A DNA stretch of 31,636 nucleotides from Polyrhizophydium stewartii (Eukaryota > Chytridiomycota > Chytridiomycetes > Rhizophydiales): positions 1 to 31,636 of the forward strand of contig JADGIZ010000067.1 of NCBI GenBank assembly GCA_027604665.1, given 5' to 3'. Both the position numbers and the translations under genes were made by a program. A model generated the notes under the pieces. That model did no database searches and had not been told where the DNA came from. It saw only the letters and a list, made by a program, of their open reading frames with translations. Positions 20,702 through 31,040 of this stretch are shown here, piece after piece (the first letter of the stretch is position 1; each line of letters opens with the position of its first letter).

Positions 20702-22184
20702 ATGTCCACGCTGCTGCTCTTGGGCGTGCCGGCAGGCGCCGTCGTCGGCATCGACTGCAGCGTCTGGCGCGCGGGCCCACACGTGCGCGGGATCGCTGCC
20801 GTGCCGCCCGGCGTACACTTTGTGCACTGCACCGCAGGCGCTCTCCGCGCGGGCTTCGTCGTCTCAACCGGCCATGATCAGGTGCTTCGCCGAGGCGACG
20901 ACAACGCTTGCTCGGGCAGCGCCGCTGACGCTCCCGCCAGCTGCTTGTTTGGCGCTGGGACGCCGACGCAGAGGTGCTTGTTCCGGACGTGGATCCGAGC
21001 CAGCTTGAGCGCTATAGAGCCAGTGCGTGTTGTCCTTGCCCAGGAACCCGTGGTCAGCAGCTCACACGCCGCAGGCTGGCCCGAGTTTGAGCCCTTTCTC
21101 GCACCATATCCCCTCGACGGCGACACCGACCCGGCCATCGCAGCCGACCCGGCCGCCGGCGCCGACCACGCCGCCGCGCCGCGTGGGCAGTATGCAAAGT
21201 GGCAGCGTTTGACGTCGCACATCTCCCCGGCCGTCCTGGCCCGCATCCTGCCGCCGTCCGGAGCGGTCAGCGCAATGACGAGCATCTCGCACTTCTCCGA
21301 CATCCCCGCTTCCGCATCCCGCACCGCTGGCTCGGTGCTGGCTCGGTCCCTGGTGCCTGGCGAACTGGAATCAAACGCGGATCGCATCCGCTTCTCGCCC
21401 ATCGATCTCAAGCGCTCCTTCCCCCCAGGCGCGACAGGTGCGCAGCTCACAAAGTTCAGCCTTGACAAGTCTTTTCTTCTCGAGTCGGCCATATCCGGGC
21501 CATATGGCGGCGGTGCGAGGCTCGCTGTTGAGTGATGTGCCTCATGAAGGTGCTGACGGGCGAGGCCTGCGATCTCTGGCGCAGACGAAACGCTGCTTCT
21601 GGGAGAATTCCAGCTTGCGTTTGTCATCTTTCTCATTGGGCAGGTTTACGACGGCTTTGAGCAGTGGAAGACGATGGTGCAACTGGTTTACTTGTCCAGT
21701 GACGCTTTGCGCACACGGACGGCCTTCTTTTCAGCTTTTACTGGTGCGTTTCCGTGGCTTGATCAGCGATCCACAGGTGCTTCTGACTCGTCCAGTAGAT
21801 CAGCTGCGCATACAACTCGAGGAGTGCCCTAGCGACTTTTTCCACGACTCTTTGGCATCCGGCAGCTTCCTGCATACCGCCATCAAGCGGTTCGCAGAAA
21901 ACATGCGAGAGAGTGACGCTTCGCTCGCACCGGCCCTCGTGTTGGCATCGGGCCGCTTGACAGACTTTCTGTTCGAGCGCTTCAATTGGGTTGCCGTTCC
22001 GCGTATCTCCACACTTGACGACAGCGACAGCGACGACGCCGACCTTGACGGTGATGGAATCCCGCGCGCTGACTATCGCATACGCTCGACCTTCGCCTGC
22101 CGCAACGAAGGAGGCGTTGTGGATGACATTGAGGACGAAGAAGACGACGAGTACCGCCCTGTTATCGTGTACGATGTGGAGTAA
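20702..22184 (+). CDS. AAR2: AAR2 U5 snRNP assembly factor, 5 exons, 414 aa
   Basis: AAR2 holds Prp8 in the cytoplasmic pre-U5 snRNP and is exchanged for Brr2 on nuclear entry. Exons: 20702-20881, 20941-21022, 21075-21512, 21585-21743, 21799-22184; four introns of 52-72 nt, all phases closing. Family landmarks, in order: LLLLGVPAGAVVGID; GIAAVPPGVHFVH; LLVWRWDADAEV; QLERYRASWPEFEPFLAPYP; KWQRLTSHIS; GEFQLAFVIFLIGQVYDGFEQWK (shown in part: LGEFQLAFVIFLIGQ, DGFEQWK); and DQLRIQLEECPSDFF, the C-terminal helical domain. The tail is acidic (DDIEDEEDDEYRP). The last intron was placed at 21744-21798 because only that acceptor aligns FFSAFT with DQLRIQL and has CTGAC upstream. Start was chosen where family homology begins; an upstream in-frame ATG in the promoter is less likely. 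Confidence 0.9.
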
Positions 22185-22680
22185 ATCCGCTTGCTGCGTT
22201 TCTGTCATGATCGCGTCGCGACCCATTCTCAGCGGAGGGTTTGAGGCCCCAGCAGCCATTGGTGCGACTTGGCGTGCCTTGAAAAGACGTTGGCGGATCT
22301 GACGCGACGCATCCTGCTCGTCGCGCCCAAACACACGCCCCCGCACGCCCTCGCACGCCCCCGCACGCACGCATCCGTCCGCCCACCCATAACGCAACGC
22401 ACGCACACCCGCGCGACTGCGGCGTGAGTGTCCTCCTCGCACCAGCACTCGAATCGCAGCCCAACGAACCGCTTCGCCAAACCACCCGAGCCCGCGCAGT
22501 CGCCAAGGCCCAAGGCGCCGCAGAGGACCATCTCCTCAAAGTCGCGTCCCGAGGGTCGCAGCCGGATCACGCGCCAAGCAAGTCGCACCTCCCGCTTCGG
22601 CCCCTCAAGGCGCTGCCACCGTCAGGCCTCAGTGCGAGTTTCTCACCGAGCCGCGCTACTCTGCTCACTCGCACGACGCC
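22185..22680. promoter_or_regulatory. 496-bp intergenic region between AAR2 and TmcB-like gene B
   Basis: Non-coding by my reading: AAR2 3' end followed by the promoter of the large membrane-protein gene. It is C-rich on the plus strand and holds the 10-bp repeat listed next. No AATAAA for AAR2 was seen and no TATA box. Short open frames exist but show no codon or motif evidence. Confidence 0.5.
22331..22370 (+). repeat. Degenerate 10-bp C-rich tandem repeat
   Basis: Four units of a 10-mer close to CCGCACGCCC (22331, 22341, 22351, 22361) upstream of TmcB-like gene B, followed by more CGCACGC-rich sequence to about 22411. It could be a C-rich promoter element, a replication slippage product or a binding array; the sequence alone does not decide. 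Confidence 0.7.
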
Positions 22681-25600
22681 ATGAACAGCCGACACCGAAG
22701 CGCCACCATGGGCGTCATGGCGGGAGTCGGCCAATCTGGTCCTGGCGCTGCGTCTTCCGCAAACCACTCGTCTTCCATCGAGGCTTTGCCTGCCTATATG
22801 ACCAAGCAGTACACGATGCTGGCGCGCGTCATCCAAGAGCGCACGCTCTTTGACTGGATGTCGGGCCTCAGTATCGTCCTGGAGGACTTGCAAATCCTGT
22901 GCTTCTTTGGGTCGCAGGCAATTTCGAACTACTACTATATCCCATCGTCCCTTGCCGAAATTTTGGACTTTTCTCAGCGCTATGAGTCCATTTTGATCAG
23001 CGACTTCAACATCATTGCGTCGGTCATGTTTGGATTTGTTCTGTTGCCGTACATTCTCGCAGGACTTATGTTTTACTTCTCGGTGAGGACTTGGCGTTCC
23101 ATGTTTATCCGACCAAAAATGCAACGAATGGCAGACAGCCAGAGCTTTGAAGAGCTGCGCTCGTCTGCCTGCCTGAAGCATCCACACTAATCATTCTGTC
23201 GCATAGACCTGCTAGATCGGCTGACCATCAATCCTTTTTACGCCTCTACCTGCCCCATACTTGATCGCGCGGCAACCATCAATCGATTCTGCGTTCGGCG
23301 ATCTTTGCGACTTGGTTTTCGGGCGGTTCAGGAGGGCTCCACCATATTCCGTGTCATCGCTTCGTCATTTCGTTTCCTTGTCATGATCTACCCAAACCTG
23401 TTTCTGTGAGCACATTCTTGCTCTTTGTCCAACAATCCGCAGGTCAGCTAGATGCGCTTTCGAGAATGTTTGCTGACCACGGAATCTCTTGGTGCATCTC
23501 CTCGCACTCCTGCATGCAACCGACTTGGCTTGCCGGGAATTCAGTATCCCGATCTTGGGCGTTTGCTTTGCCTCGTTCCAGTGCCAGGGGACCTCGGACA
23601 CTGATAATCTTTTGCAAAGCTACCCTTGCATCTCGCAGTACCGGATTCCGTCGTTGGCTCTCGGCAGCTTGGGGTGTGCCATCTACCTCTTCACCGCCGT
23701 CTACCTGACACTTTTGTGAGTTTCTGCACGACGCCTGCCTCGGCAGGCCTAGAGCTTGCCCTGTCGGCCCAGACCGGGCAGCTTACGGGATCTGGCTCGG
23801 CCAGCATCTTCGACTCAAACCCAATGGGAAAATCCGCGTTCCACAAAGCGCACCCACGCATTGACCTGCTCTTCCTGGCTATCAAAACGACGCTACTCGC
23901 CATCTGGGCCTTTGCACCGAGCTACAACATTGCAGTTCGGATCGTTATGACGATCATTGGTGCGGCTACGATGTTTTGTGCGCATTGCATCTTTTTCCCG
24001 TACTACAACGTCTACATCACGCAAATGGTGAGCCCCGCTGACCCACCATTCTCCGGCTGGCCTCTTGGAGCTGACTCGCACACGCTCGACCATCGCATTC
24101 GCGGCTGCCTACCTTTTTAGCGCTGCGCGATCTACTTTGCCAGTTTCGTTGTTGGTATTGGCTCGGGCATCGCCGTTGCTGTTGCGATCGGCATCAACAA
24201 GGCAATTACAACGGCCTCGGTCGTCTCCATTCTGGCCGGAGTGGCCATTTTGTCGCTCCTTGCGGGATTCTATTTGTCAGGTGGGGCGGCACCACGCTTT
24301 GTGGCATAACAGAGCTTAGAAAGTTTACCAGGTTTTTTGTTCACTTGCGCTCGAAACCAATCTCAGGTTATCTTTATCTCTGGACGCAGGATTGGCTGCG
24401 CAAGCGGGTTGCGGCGCAGAGTCAAAAGACGCTGCTGAACAGCGTGTGGTCGGACGATCTGAACTTGTTCTACATGTGGGCTCAGCCCGAAATAGCCGCG
24501 CGCTTTGGCGTCAACCACATCTTTGGTCGCCGGCAGCCACGTCCAGAACATTTCGCAGAAATCAACCAACTTTTCGAGGTCAGAGTGCTCGGTCGTGACC
24601 GAGCTGCTGCTGTGATTCTGACCCGCTCTCGCCAACAGCGTGGCATGCTGGAGTTTCCGGCCAATCCCGTGGTTACTCTGGCGCACGCCCTGTACCTGTT
24701 CCACGTGACGGGCCACCGCGAGGGATCATACCGCTTGGCACACAAGATCGACATCCGCAACGTGTTCTTTGACACGCAAATCCAGCTTTTTATCCATTTT
24801 CAGGTACAAGGTCAGCGGCTGGTGCGAGAAGCAGAGAATTGAGCTGATCAGTCGATTTTGAAGGCCGAGACCAAGGAGCGCGAGCTGGCGTTTCTGGAGA
24901 CGGACACGATCCTTGATGTCGCATCTGCCAACGAGTACTCCCGGGTTATTCACCAGACCAAGCTCAACCACTTTCTCTCCCTGCACTACTGCCGGCAGAT
25001 CCGTAGGCTTGTGCTCGACAGGGTGCGTTCTTCTGAAAAAAGCATCTGTGCCGCGGATATCCATGCTGACCCAATCAGTGCCGACATCCAGAAATACGAA
25101 GCAGCAAAGCTGGAAGCGCTGGGAGAGATCCTGTTTATCACTTCCAAGGAAGCCGAGATGGGTTACGAGACGCTGATTGACAAGTGAGTCATATGCAAGA
25201 GACTTGGGGCATACGTGCGCAAGACGGCTGACGCCCACTCGAGGTTTCCGGAAAGCACGGCGCTTTACCGCTTTTACTCTCACTTTGCCCGCTTTGTGCT
25301 CTGCGACGAGACCAAGGCGACCAAGCTTGAATTTGATGCCGAGATGATCGAAGCTGGCGATGGATACCAGGAAAGCGACCCAGGCGAAGAAGGCGCCGAG
25401 ATCCAGAAACCCGCTGAAGCATTGCAGGAGGGCGACCGCTATGAGGTTGCCCTCAAAGTTGACGAGCCGCGCACGTCTCGTGACTCGCGCGCGGCCCGCC
25501 CAGACGCCTTCCGAGACGCCAGCTTCGCCGATGAGCTCGAAAGCGACGAAGAGGGTAGCTCCAACAGTCGCAGCAATCCAGGGTCGCGGAGCGCATCAAA

Positions 25601-28600
25601 CGCAAGCTTCGAGGCTGGTCAGAGGCGGGAGAACACGCGAATTCGCAACAAGCTGCTGCAAGTTTACGTCAAAGACATGCGCCTCCTGTTGTTCACTATC
25701 CTGACCATTGGCGCCGTGTCTATGGCCGTGCTAATCGCCAGCCACGTGATTGTCATGAATGTGCGTTTTCGATGCCGCACATCGTCTCTTGGCGCAAATC
25801 ACCCGCTCTTTGGCTGATTAGGCACATTCCTGAATTACCATGGCAAACAGCTTCTGTCCACGACGGCGTCGGGTCTCACCTACCTCAAAATGCTTCACGA
25901 TCGCGAATTCAACACGGCGCTTAGTCTCTATCGTGTGCGCGAGCTTGAAGACGCCGTCGCGACGAACGATCCCATCACGTTTGCTCGCGTGCAGGCAAAG
26001 CTCTACGGCGAAATGATTGACCTGCAAACAGTCGCTCGCGAAACCTTCCGACTCAGAGACCAATCAGCCGACACAAACCGGTTTTACATGCAGCCCTCGG
26101 TGCGTTTTAAAGCAGCGTAATGAGATGCCGATCAGGTGTCCGATGCTGACTAGATCTTGCCACGCGGCGCTACAAAGATCACTGCAAATATCTCGTACTA
26201 TCCCCAAATCGCCGGCACTCACCAGATCAGCGTCGGCTTGCTCGAACTCATGCTCGACATCTCCAATAGCGGGCTCAGTCTCGCCACCACAAACTTTTCG
26301 ACCTTTCCCGTGCTTGCGACCAACAACGACTTTCGCTTCATCGCGGACAACTGGTATAACATCCAGAAGTATGCCTGTAGGTGTCACTTGGAAGCACAGG
26401 GCAGCGGATACCAAGCACGAGCCTGACGCATTTGTGCGCTGCATCCCACGCACCAGATGACTACTCGATGAATACGCTGTTTTTCACCACCCAGAACAGT
26501 CGGTCCAACTCGTCGAAAACCTACATCTTTGTCCTGACGGCTGCACAGGCGGCGACGTTTATGATCTTCTTGTCTGTTCTCGATGTGCTCATCGTCTATC
26601 GGTTCCGCAAGACGCAAACCGCGATCCTAAATGTCTTCCGGCTTCTGCCCCTGAGTGTCAAGAACGAGCTTGTCAAGGCGAGAGGCATGTGGTGTGCTTA
26701 CTGCGTCCAGGCCGATGCTGACAAACGTTCATCTCCTTGGTGGCACGATTGCGATTGCAGGTTGTTGACGATGTGATCAATGAGGACCGCCTGGGTTTCG
26801 ACGAGACATTTGGCGCCATGAACATCGACCAAAAGGACGCCAAAAAGCACAATTTCCGTATACAGTACTTTTTCTACGGGCTCTTTTCGGTGTCGCTGGC
26901 TGTAATCTACGCCTACTTCAATGCCACAGCCATATACGAGATTGGTCGCCTCTTTGCCATCTTTGACCAGTTCGGCGACATGAAGACGTTCTCTATTCGT
27001 GCGGCGACGCTCTCCTTCGAGATTGTGCGGAACGACTCAAGCACCTGGGACTCGCCCGAGGTCCTCACTGACAATCTCCTCGAAACAATTGATGACATCA
27101 TGGGAATCTACTCGGCCGTGATCTACGGTGATCCCGGGCGCTATCCACCAAGCCCGCCGTTCTACACGCATTTTGCTGCCGATCTCGATCCAACGACACA
27201 GACTTGCCTCGCTGCCAACGTTTCGGACTGCGACACGCTCTCGCCGAATACGACCATTGGCCTTACCAAGGAGCTTGTCATGCACGGAGTTGCTCACGCC
27301 GAAGAGCGCTTTCTGTGGAATTTGATATCCTTTTCTGCGGCAGTGTCAGCATACGATTCGTTTACGCCAAGCCCGAGCAAGCTTGCGCTGATGAGAAGGC
27401 TACTGGAGCCGTTCCTTCTCGACGGCTGGTCTGCTCACGAGCGAACAACTTATTCAAACGCGTCGTCGTATGTGTCGTTCTCCCAGACACGGAACACTCT
27501 CATTTTTGTTACCGAGATCCTGATTATCATCGTCGGCGAGGTTTACGTTTTCGGACGCATGTACAGCCATTTCAAGGTAACTTTGCTCTGCTTGGTGACT
27601 CACTCTGCCCTCGCCGTCATCTCACAGCGTACCTTTGCGCAGTTTATGCTTGGATGCAACATCGAGCACGTCGTACGACTGCCCAAGGCAGTCCGTAAGC
27701 TGCCCGAGGTCAGCGAGTTCATCTTGCAGACAACGTCACAAGCCTCCGACCCAATCAGGGAAATTTTCTCGGCCATCTACCGGCGCATCACCAATCAGCC
27801 GCAGCCCCTGGAGCACGAGCTGCCCGCTGGCCCGCGCAAAGGCACCAAGGGCCATCAAGAGGGGGCTGGCGGAAAGTTTGGCTCCAAGATGAGTCTGCAC
27901 ATCACGGCCGACTTGGCGCCAGGGAAGAAGCGAGCAATGTTCCGGTCGTCGACAGACATCCTCGGAACGTCCGAGATGTCGCCCGTGCGCAAGCCGCCCA
28001 TCGACATGCTGAGCGACGACGAGCTTGAAAAGTCCATGAACTCGTCGCTTCCTACAAGGCGCGGCAATCGTGCTGCAACTGAAGACGCGATAAGCGACGG
28101 CGAGCTCGTTAATGCGTCGGCCGATATTATTGGGCATCCGGGTCATACCGACAAGTTCGAGAGCGTGCTCGGCGCCATCAGTAAAAGCGACCTCGCCAGC
28201 CAAGATGGGCTTGCTCTGGGCAGCAAGCAAGGCAGCAAGCAAGGCAGCAAGCAAGGCTCTGTACACAGCAAGCATGAACTTGGTGGCAGCGACAACCAGC
28301 CGCATGACTCGGACCCGCACCTGCTCGGAGTGGGTGTCAAGGCCAAGTCGGGCGAAGTCTTTGGCTCCGCTATGGAGTTTTCTCCACGCTCTGTCCGCTC
28401 AGGCAAGGTGCCCCATAACCCCGAGCATCTACATATACTCATGACCGTGTCTGAGCAGCAAAGCGACGGCCGTGGCAGGCCTGTAAGCCCTGGCGGCGTA
28501 CCCAGAGGCTCAACGGCGCAGAATCTCGGCGTTGGTGGAGGCCGTGCGTCAAGCGACCGGCGAGCGTCGATGCCCAGATCGCCGTCGAGTATGAGCAGCT

Positions 28601-28827
28601 CATTGAGCCACTCGGCACGCATCAACTCCACCGAGAACCGCCCCGATGCATCCCATGCCAGCCTTGCAACGTCGATCCGACGTCAGTCGAACAGCGGGCT
28701 TGCTGGGCTCCATAGGCCAGCGCACAGACCCAAGGGCGTCGACGAGTGGGCACGCAACGTCGCAGAGTCGCTCGGGAGCATCGCGGCCGATTCCGACGAC
28801 GAGGTGCTTGGCGAAGAGGATGAATAA
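22681..28827 (+). CDS. TmcB/TmcC-like multipass membrane protein B, 14 exons, 1649 aa
   Basis: Exons: 22681-23082, 23332-23405, 23545-23715, 23805-24027, 24121-24280, 24367-24578, 24639-24803, 24852-25183, 25244-25760, 25851-26099, 26154-26376, 26457-26677, 26761-27576, 27643-28827. Phases match protein A at every junction. Aligned pairs include CAIYFASF/SSIYFAVF, VWSDDLNLF/VWSDDSNLF, FRFIADNWYNIQ/FRLIADNWFSMQ and VRLPKAVRKLPE/VRLPREVKRLPE. Layout: about eight N-terminal helices (to 343), TPR-like block (about 355-640), helix ending at 752, extracellular domain (753-925), helices at about 931-955 and 1020-1045, second extracellular domain (to 1225, with a CLAANVSDC Cys pair), and a last helix (1228-1254). 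The tail of about 395 residues is Ser-rich and disordered. The family is known; ligand and output are not. The 249-nt first intron may hide a small exon. Confidence 0.78.
26678..26760 (+). other. Predicted GC-AG intron in TmcB-like gene B
   Basis: Exon 12 ends CTTGTCAAG and the intron starts GCGAGA, a good GC-type donor (AG|GCRAG), and ends ATTGCAG with CTGAC upstream. No GT donor in the overlap gives the required phase 0 with a reasonable consensus. Protein A has a normal GTGATG donor at the equivalent position (3775). Confidence 0.65.
28219..28254 (+). repeat. 12-bp in-frame tandem repeat (GSKQ x3)
   Basis: Three perfect copies of GGCAGCAAGCAA encode GSKQ three times in the disordered tail of TmcB-like protein B. 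The copies are identical, so the expansion is recent; protein A has no counterpart. Confidence 0.9.
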
Positions 28828-28828
28828 A
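28823..28828 (+). promoter_or_regulatory. AATAAA overlapping the stop codon of TmcB-like gene B
   Basis: The hexamer spans the last codon and the TAA stop (28825-28827). The convergent minus-strand CID gene stops at 28943, so only 115 nt separate the two stop codons. Confidence 0.5.
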
Positions 28829-28942
28829 CATCTTCATGCATTACAACTTGTAGGCAGGTGCGGGCGAGTGCGAAAAGCAGAAAACAGCCAGAAGTAGCCA
28901 TGCTGAAATCAGGAGTGCGGAAAGCACGCAGATCGCAGATGT

Positions 28943-29701
28943 TTATGTGTCGGTTCGCCGGCGGAAGACCCCGCTGCCATCACGATAGGCGCCGTAGTCG
29001 TCGCCCAAGCTCCCGGCCTGGCGCTTCAGCGGGTGGTCTTGCTGATGCTGCTGGTGCTGCGGCTGCTGTGGCAGAATGGCACCCTGCGGATCCAATGTCG
29101 GGCCACCCGCGAAACCCGCCGTCAAGTTGGCGAGTCCCGTTAGTCCCGGGAGCGCGGCCAGGCCTGGTATATCCGAAAGAGCCGGCATGCCGGGCATGCC
29201 GACGCCTGTGGCCGAGAGGCCCCCGGCTCCTGGAAGGCCCGGAACCCCTGGCGGTGGTGCCAGGATGCTCAGATCGAGCGGCAAGTTCAAGGCGCCAGCA
29301 ACCGCGGTGCTCTGCATCGCGGTTAGCCCGCGCAGGACATTTGCATCGAGTGCCGGTGTGAGCACTGCCGGCAGTGATGATGTCGCCGGGAAGCCGAGCG
29401 ACGTCGGCGGAGGGCCTATGGCCGGCGGCGCGTCTGCTACCGCAGATGACTCGTCTACGGCCGGGGAAGCGCTTTCTCCCTCGTCGTCCTCGTCTCCGTA
29501 ATCAAAGTCGAAGAGCGGGTCGCTAAGCTTTGCGGCCATCGATGGCGGCGCTGTGGAAACAGCGCTCATGGCAGGCGCCAGCGTGTTGGCGCCAAGAAGA
29601 GCCGAGAGGGTCTGCATGGGCATGATGCCCGGGGGTAATCCGGAAAGCGATTGCGGGACCGTCGCAACATGCGACGAGTCGTGCAGCTGGTGATGCTGTT
29701 G

Positions 29702-29766
<65 letters not shown>

Positions 29767-31040
29767 CGTGTTGCTGCTGTTCGTGTTGCTGCTGTTCGTG
29801 TTGCTGCTGTTCGTGTTGCTGCTGGGCTGGGTGCGGTTCAGGTTCGCGCTGCGCTGCCGCAACGTGCCGATCCGCAGCGATGCCCGGCTCTTGTTCCTCG
29901 CCCGCCGTGGGAGCAGCCGTGCTCGTGCCGGGCCCATCGTGAAGCGAGGCAGCGGGCTCGCGCTCAAGCTGCTCCGAGCGCTGCTCGATCTTTGGGCCAG
30001 ATCTGTGGTCGCGATGCCTCTCCCGCTCACGCTCCTTCTTTTCCACGCTGCCTTCTTGCTGGCGATGCCGGCCATCGCCACCCTCGCGGCCAGCCGCGGC
30101 AGCTCGGTGGTCGCGCTCCTTGCCTGGCTTGCGAGACGATCCTGCGGAGACAGGGGCGGTCAGCAGCAGCAGTCGCAGTAGTCGCAGCAGCAGCCACAAC
30201 AAGCCTTTACCCGTGGCCGAGTTGGTGTCGAGAAAGTAGGTCTCGTCGAGCGTCGTCAGAAGGTCGGGCTTGAAGATGCCGCTCTGCAGCCACAGGCCGA
30301 GCACCCTCTTCATGCGCTCCTGCATTCGCGGTTCATGGGGCCGTGCGCCGTGCGCGTGGAACGGGCAAAGGTGGGGGAGGTGTCAGCGTTCCGCGCCAGA
30401 GGCGCATTCGAGCAGCGGCGCAAGCGTGTGCAGCTGACAGCAGGCGGAGCTGCGGCCGTCACGCACCTTGTCCTTGGTCGAGGCTCCCGCGAGGTTGAGA
30501 AAGATGGAGTCGAGCTTCTCTTCAAAGCGCCGCACAAAGACGCTGTGTGCGCCGTACTGCTGCGTTTGCTGCTGGTGCTCGGCCGCACGGCGCAGCGACG
30601 CACGCACAATCGAGTCGATGACATACAGGCCCGTGAGTTTGTGCTCTGGCCGACACTTGAGCACAAACTTTTCAATCCCGTGAACGATGGCCTTGTATTG
30701 CTGCGGGCGAGCCGGGGCGCCAGCGGCGGTGCGGCGGGCAGGCAGCACAGGAGGGAGCAGACGCCGTTTGTGCGCACGCCGCCGTGCGTCGGTGTGTCAG
30801 CCCGGCCGGTCTGCGAGACGCCGGCAGAGCCCGCCTCCACGGCACCTTTGTGTAGTGCAGCGCGAGCTTGGTGATTGCGGCGATCTTGGACGCGGACACA
30901 GGCGGCTTGAGCTCGTAGAGCGACAGCAACTCGCGGCTGAAGTCGGCCGGGACGGTTGCCGCCTGCGCAGCAGCTGCGCTGTCGTCCGCCGCTGTGCGGC
31001 CTGCAGTGGCAGCGTCGCCCCTCGCTGCTGCTGAAGACAT
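28943..31040 (-). CDS. CID-domain (Pol II CTD-interacting) protein, SCAF4/8-like, polyQ, 4 exons, 578 aa
   Basis: Exons in transcript order: 31040-30846, 30700-30467, 30319-30211, 30141-28943. The N-terminal domain (about 20-170) reads LKPPVSASKIAAITKLALH, then YKAIVHGIEKFVLKCRPEHK, LTGLYVIDSIVRASLR, VFVRRFEEKLDSIF and VLGLWLQSGIFKPDLL. This is the helical CTD-interacting domain of SCAF4, SCAF8 and Nrd1, which binds phosphorylated Pol II tail and aids 3'-end processing and termination. After it come an Arg/Glu/His-rich RS-like stretch, four QQQHE units, 23 glutamines (about 309-331), an acidic FDFDYGDEDDEGE and a Pro/Gly/Leu-rich segment. No RNA-recognition motif is present, although SCAF and Nrd1 proteins normally have one. 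The third intron (30210-30142) is 3n and stopless, and retention would insert a very hydrophobic segment. Start 31040 fits the domain; an in-frame ATG at 31193 is the alternative. Confidence 0.85.
29696..29824 (-). repeat. CAG-type trinucleotide tract and 15-bp QQQHE repeat
   Basis: On the plus strand 23 CTG/TTG codon complements (29696-29764) are nearly pure CTG, giving 23 Gln on the minus strand. They are followed by four exact 15-bp units TTCGTGTTGCTGCTG (29765-29824) encoding QQQHE. The His-Glu interruptions are identical between units, so they spread by duplication and not by independent mutation. Confidence 0.95.

Noticed and set aside
22424..22684. 86-codon frame upstream of TmcB-like gene B
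   Set aside because: Low-complexity promoter sequence; no motif, no splice link into gene B in a compatible frame, and no paralog counterpart.
29765..29824. Regular 15-bp repeat as a possible CRISPR-like array
   Set aside because: Units are directly contiguous with no spacers, and encode in-frame QQQHE inside a eukaryotic gene.
29651..30181. Plus-strand frame with a long Leu run, possible membrane protein
   Set aside because: The Leu run is the CTG complement of the CID gene's polyglutamine tract and has no independent support.
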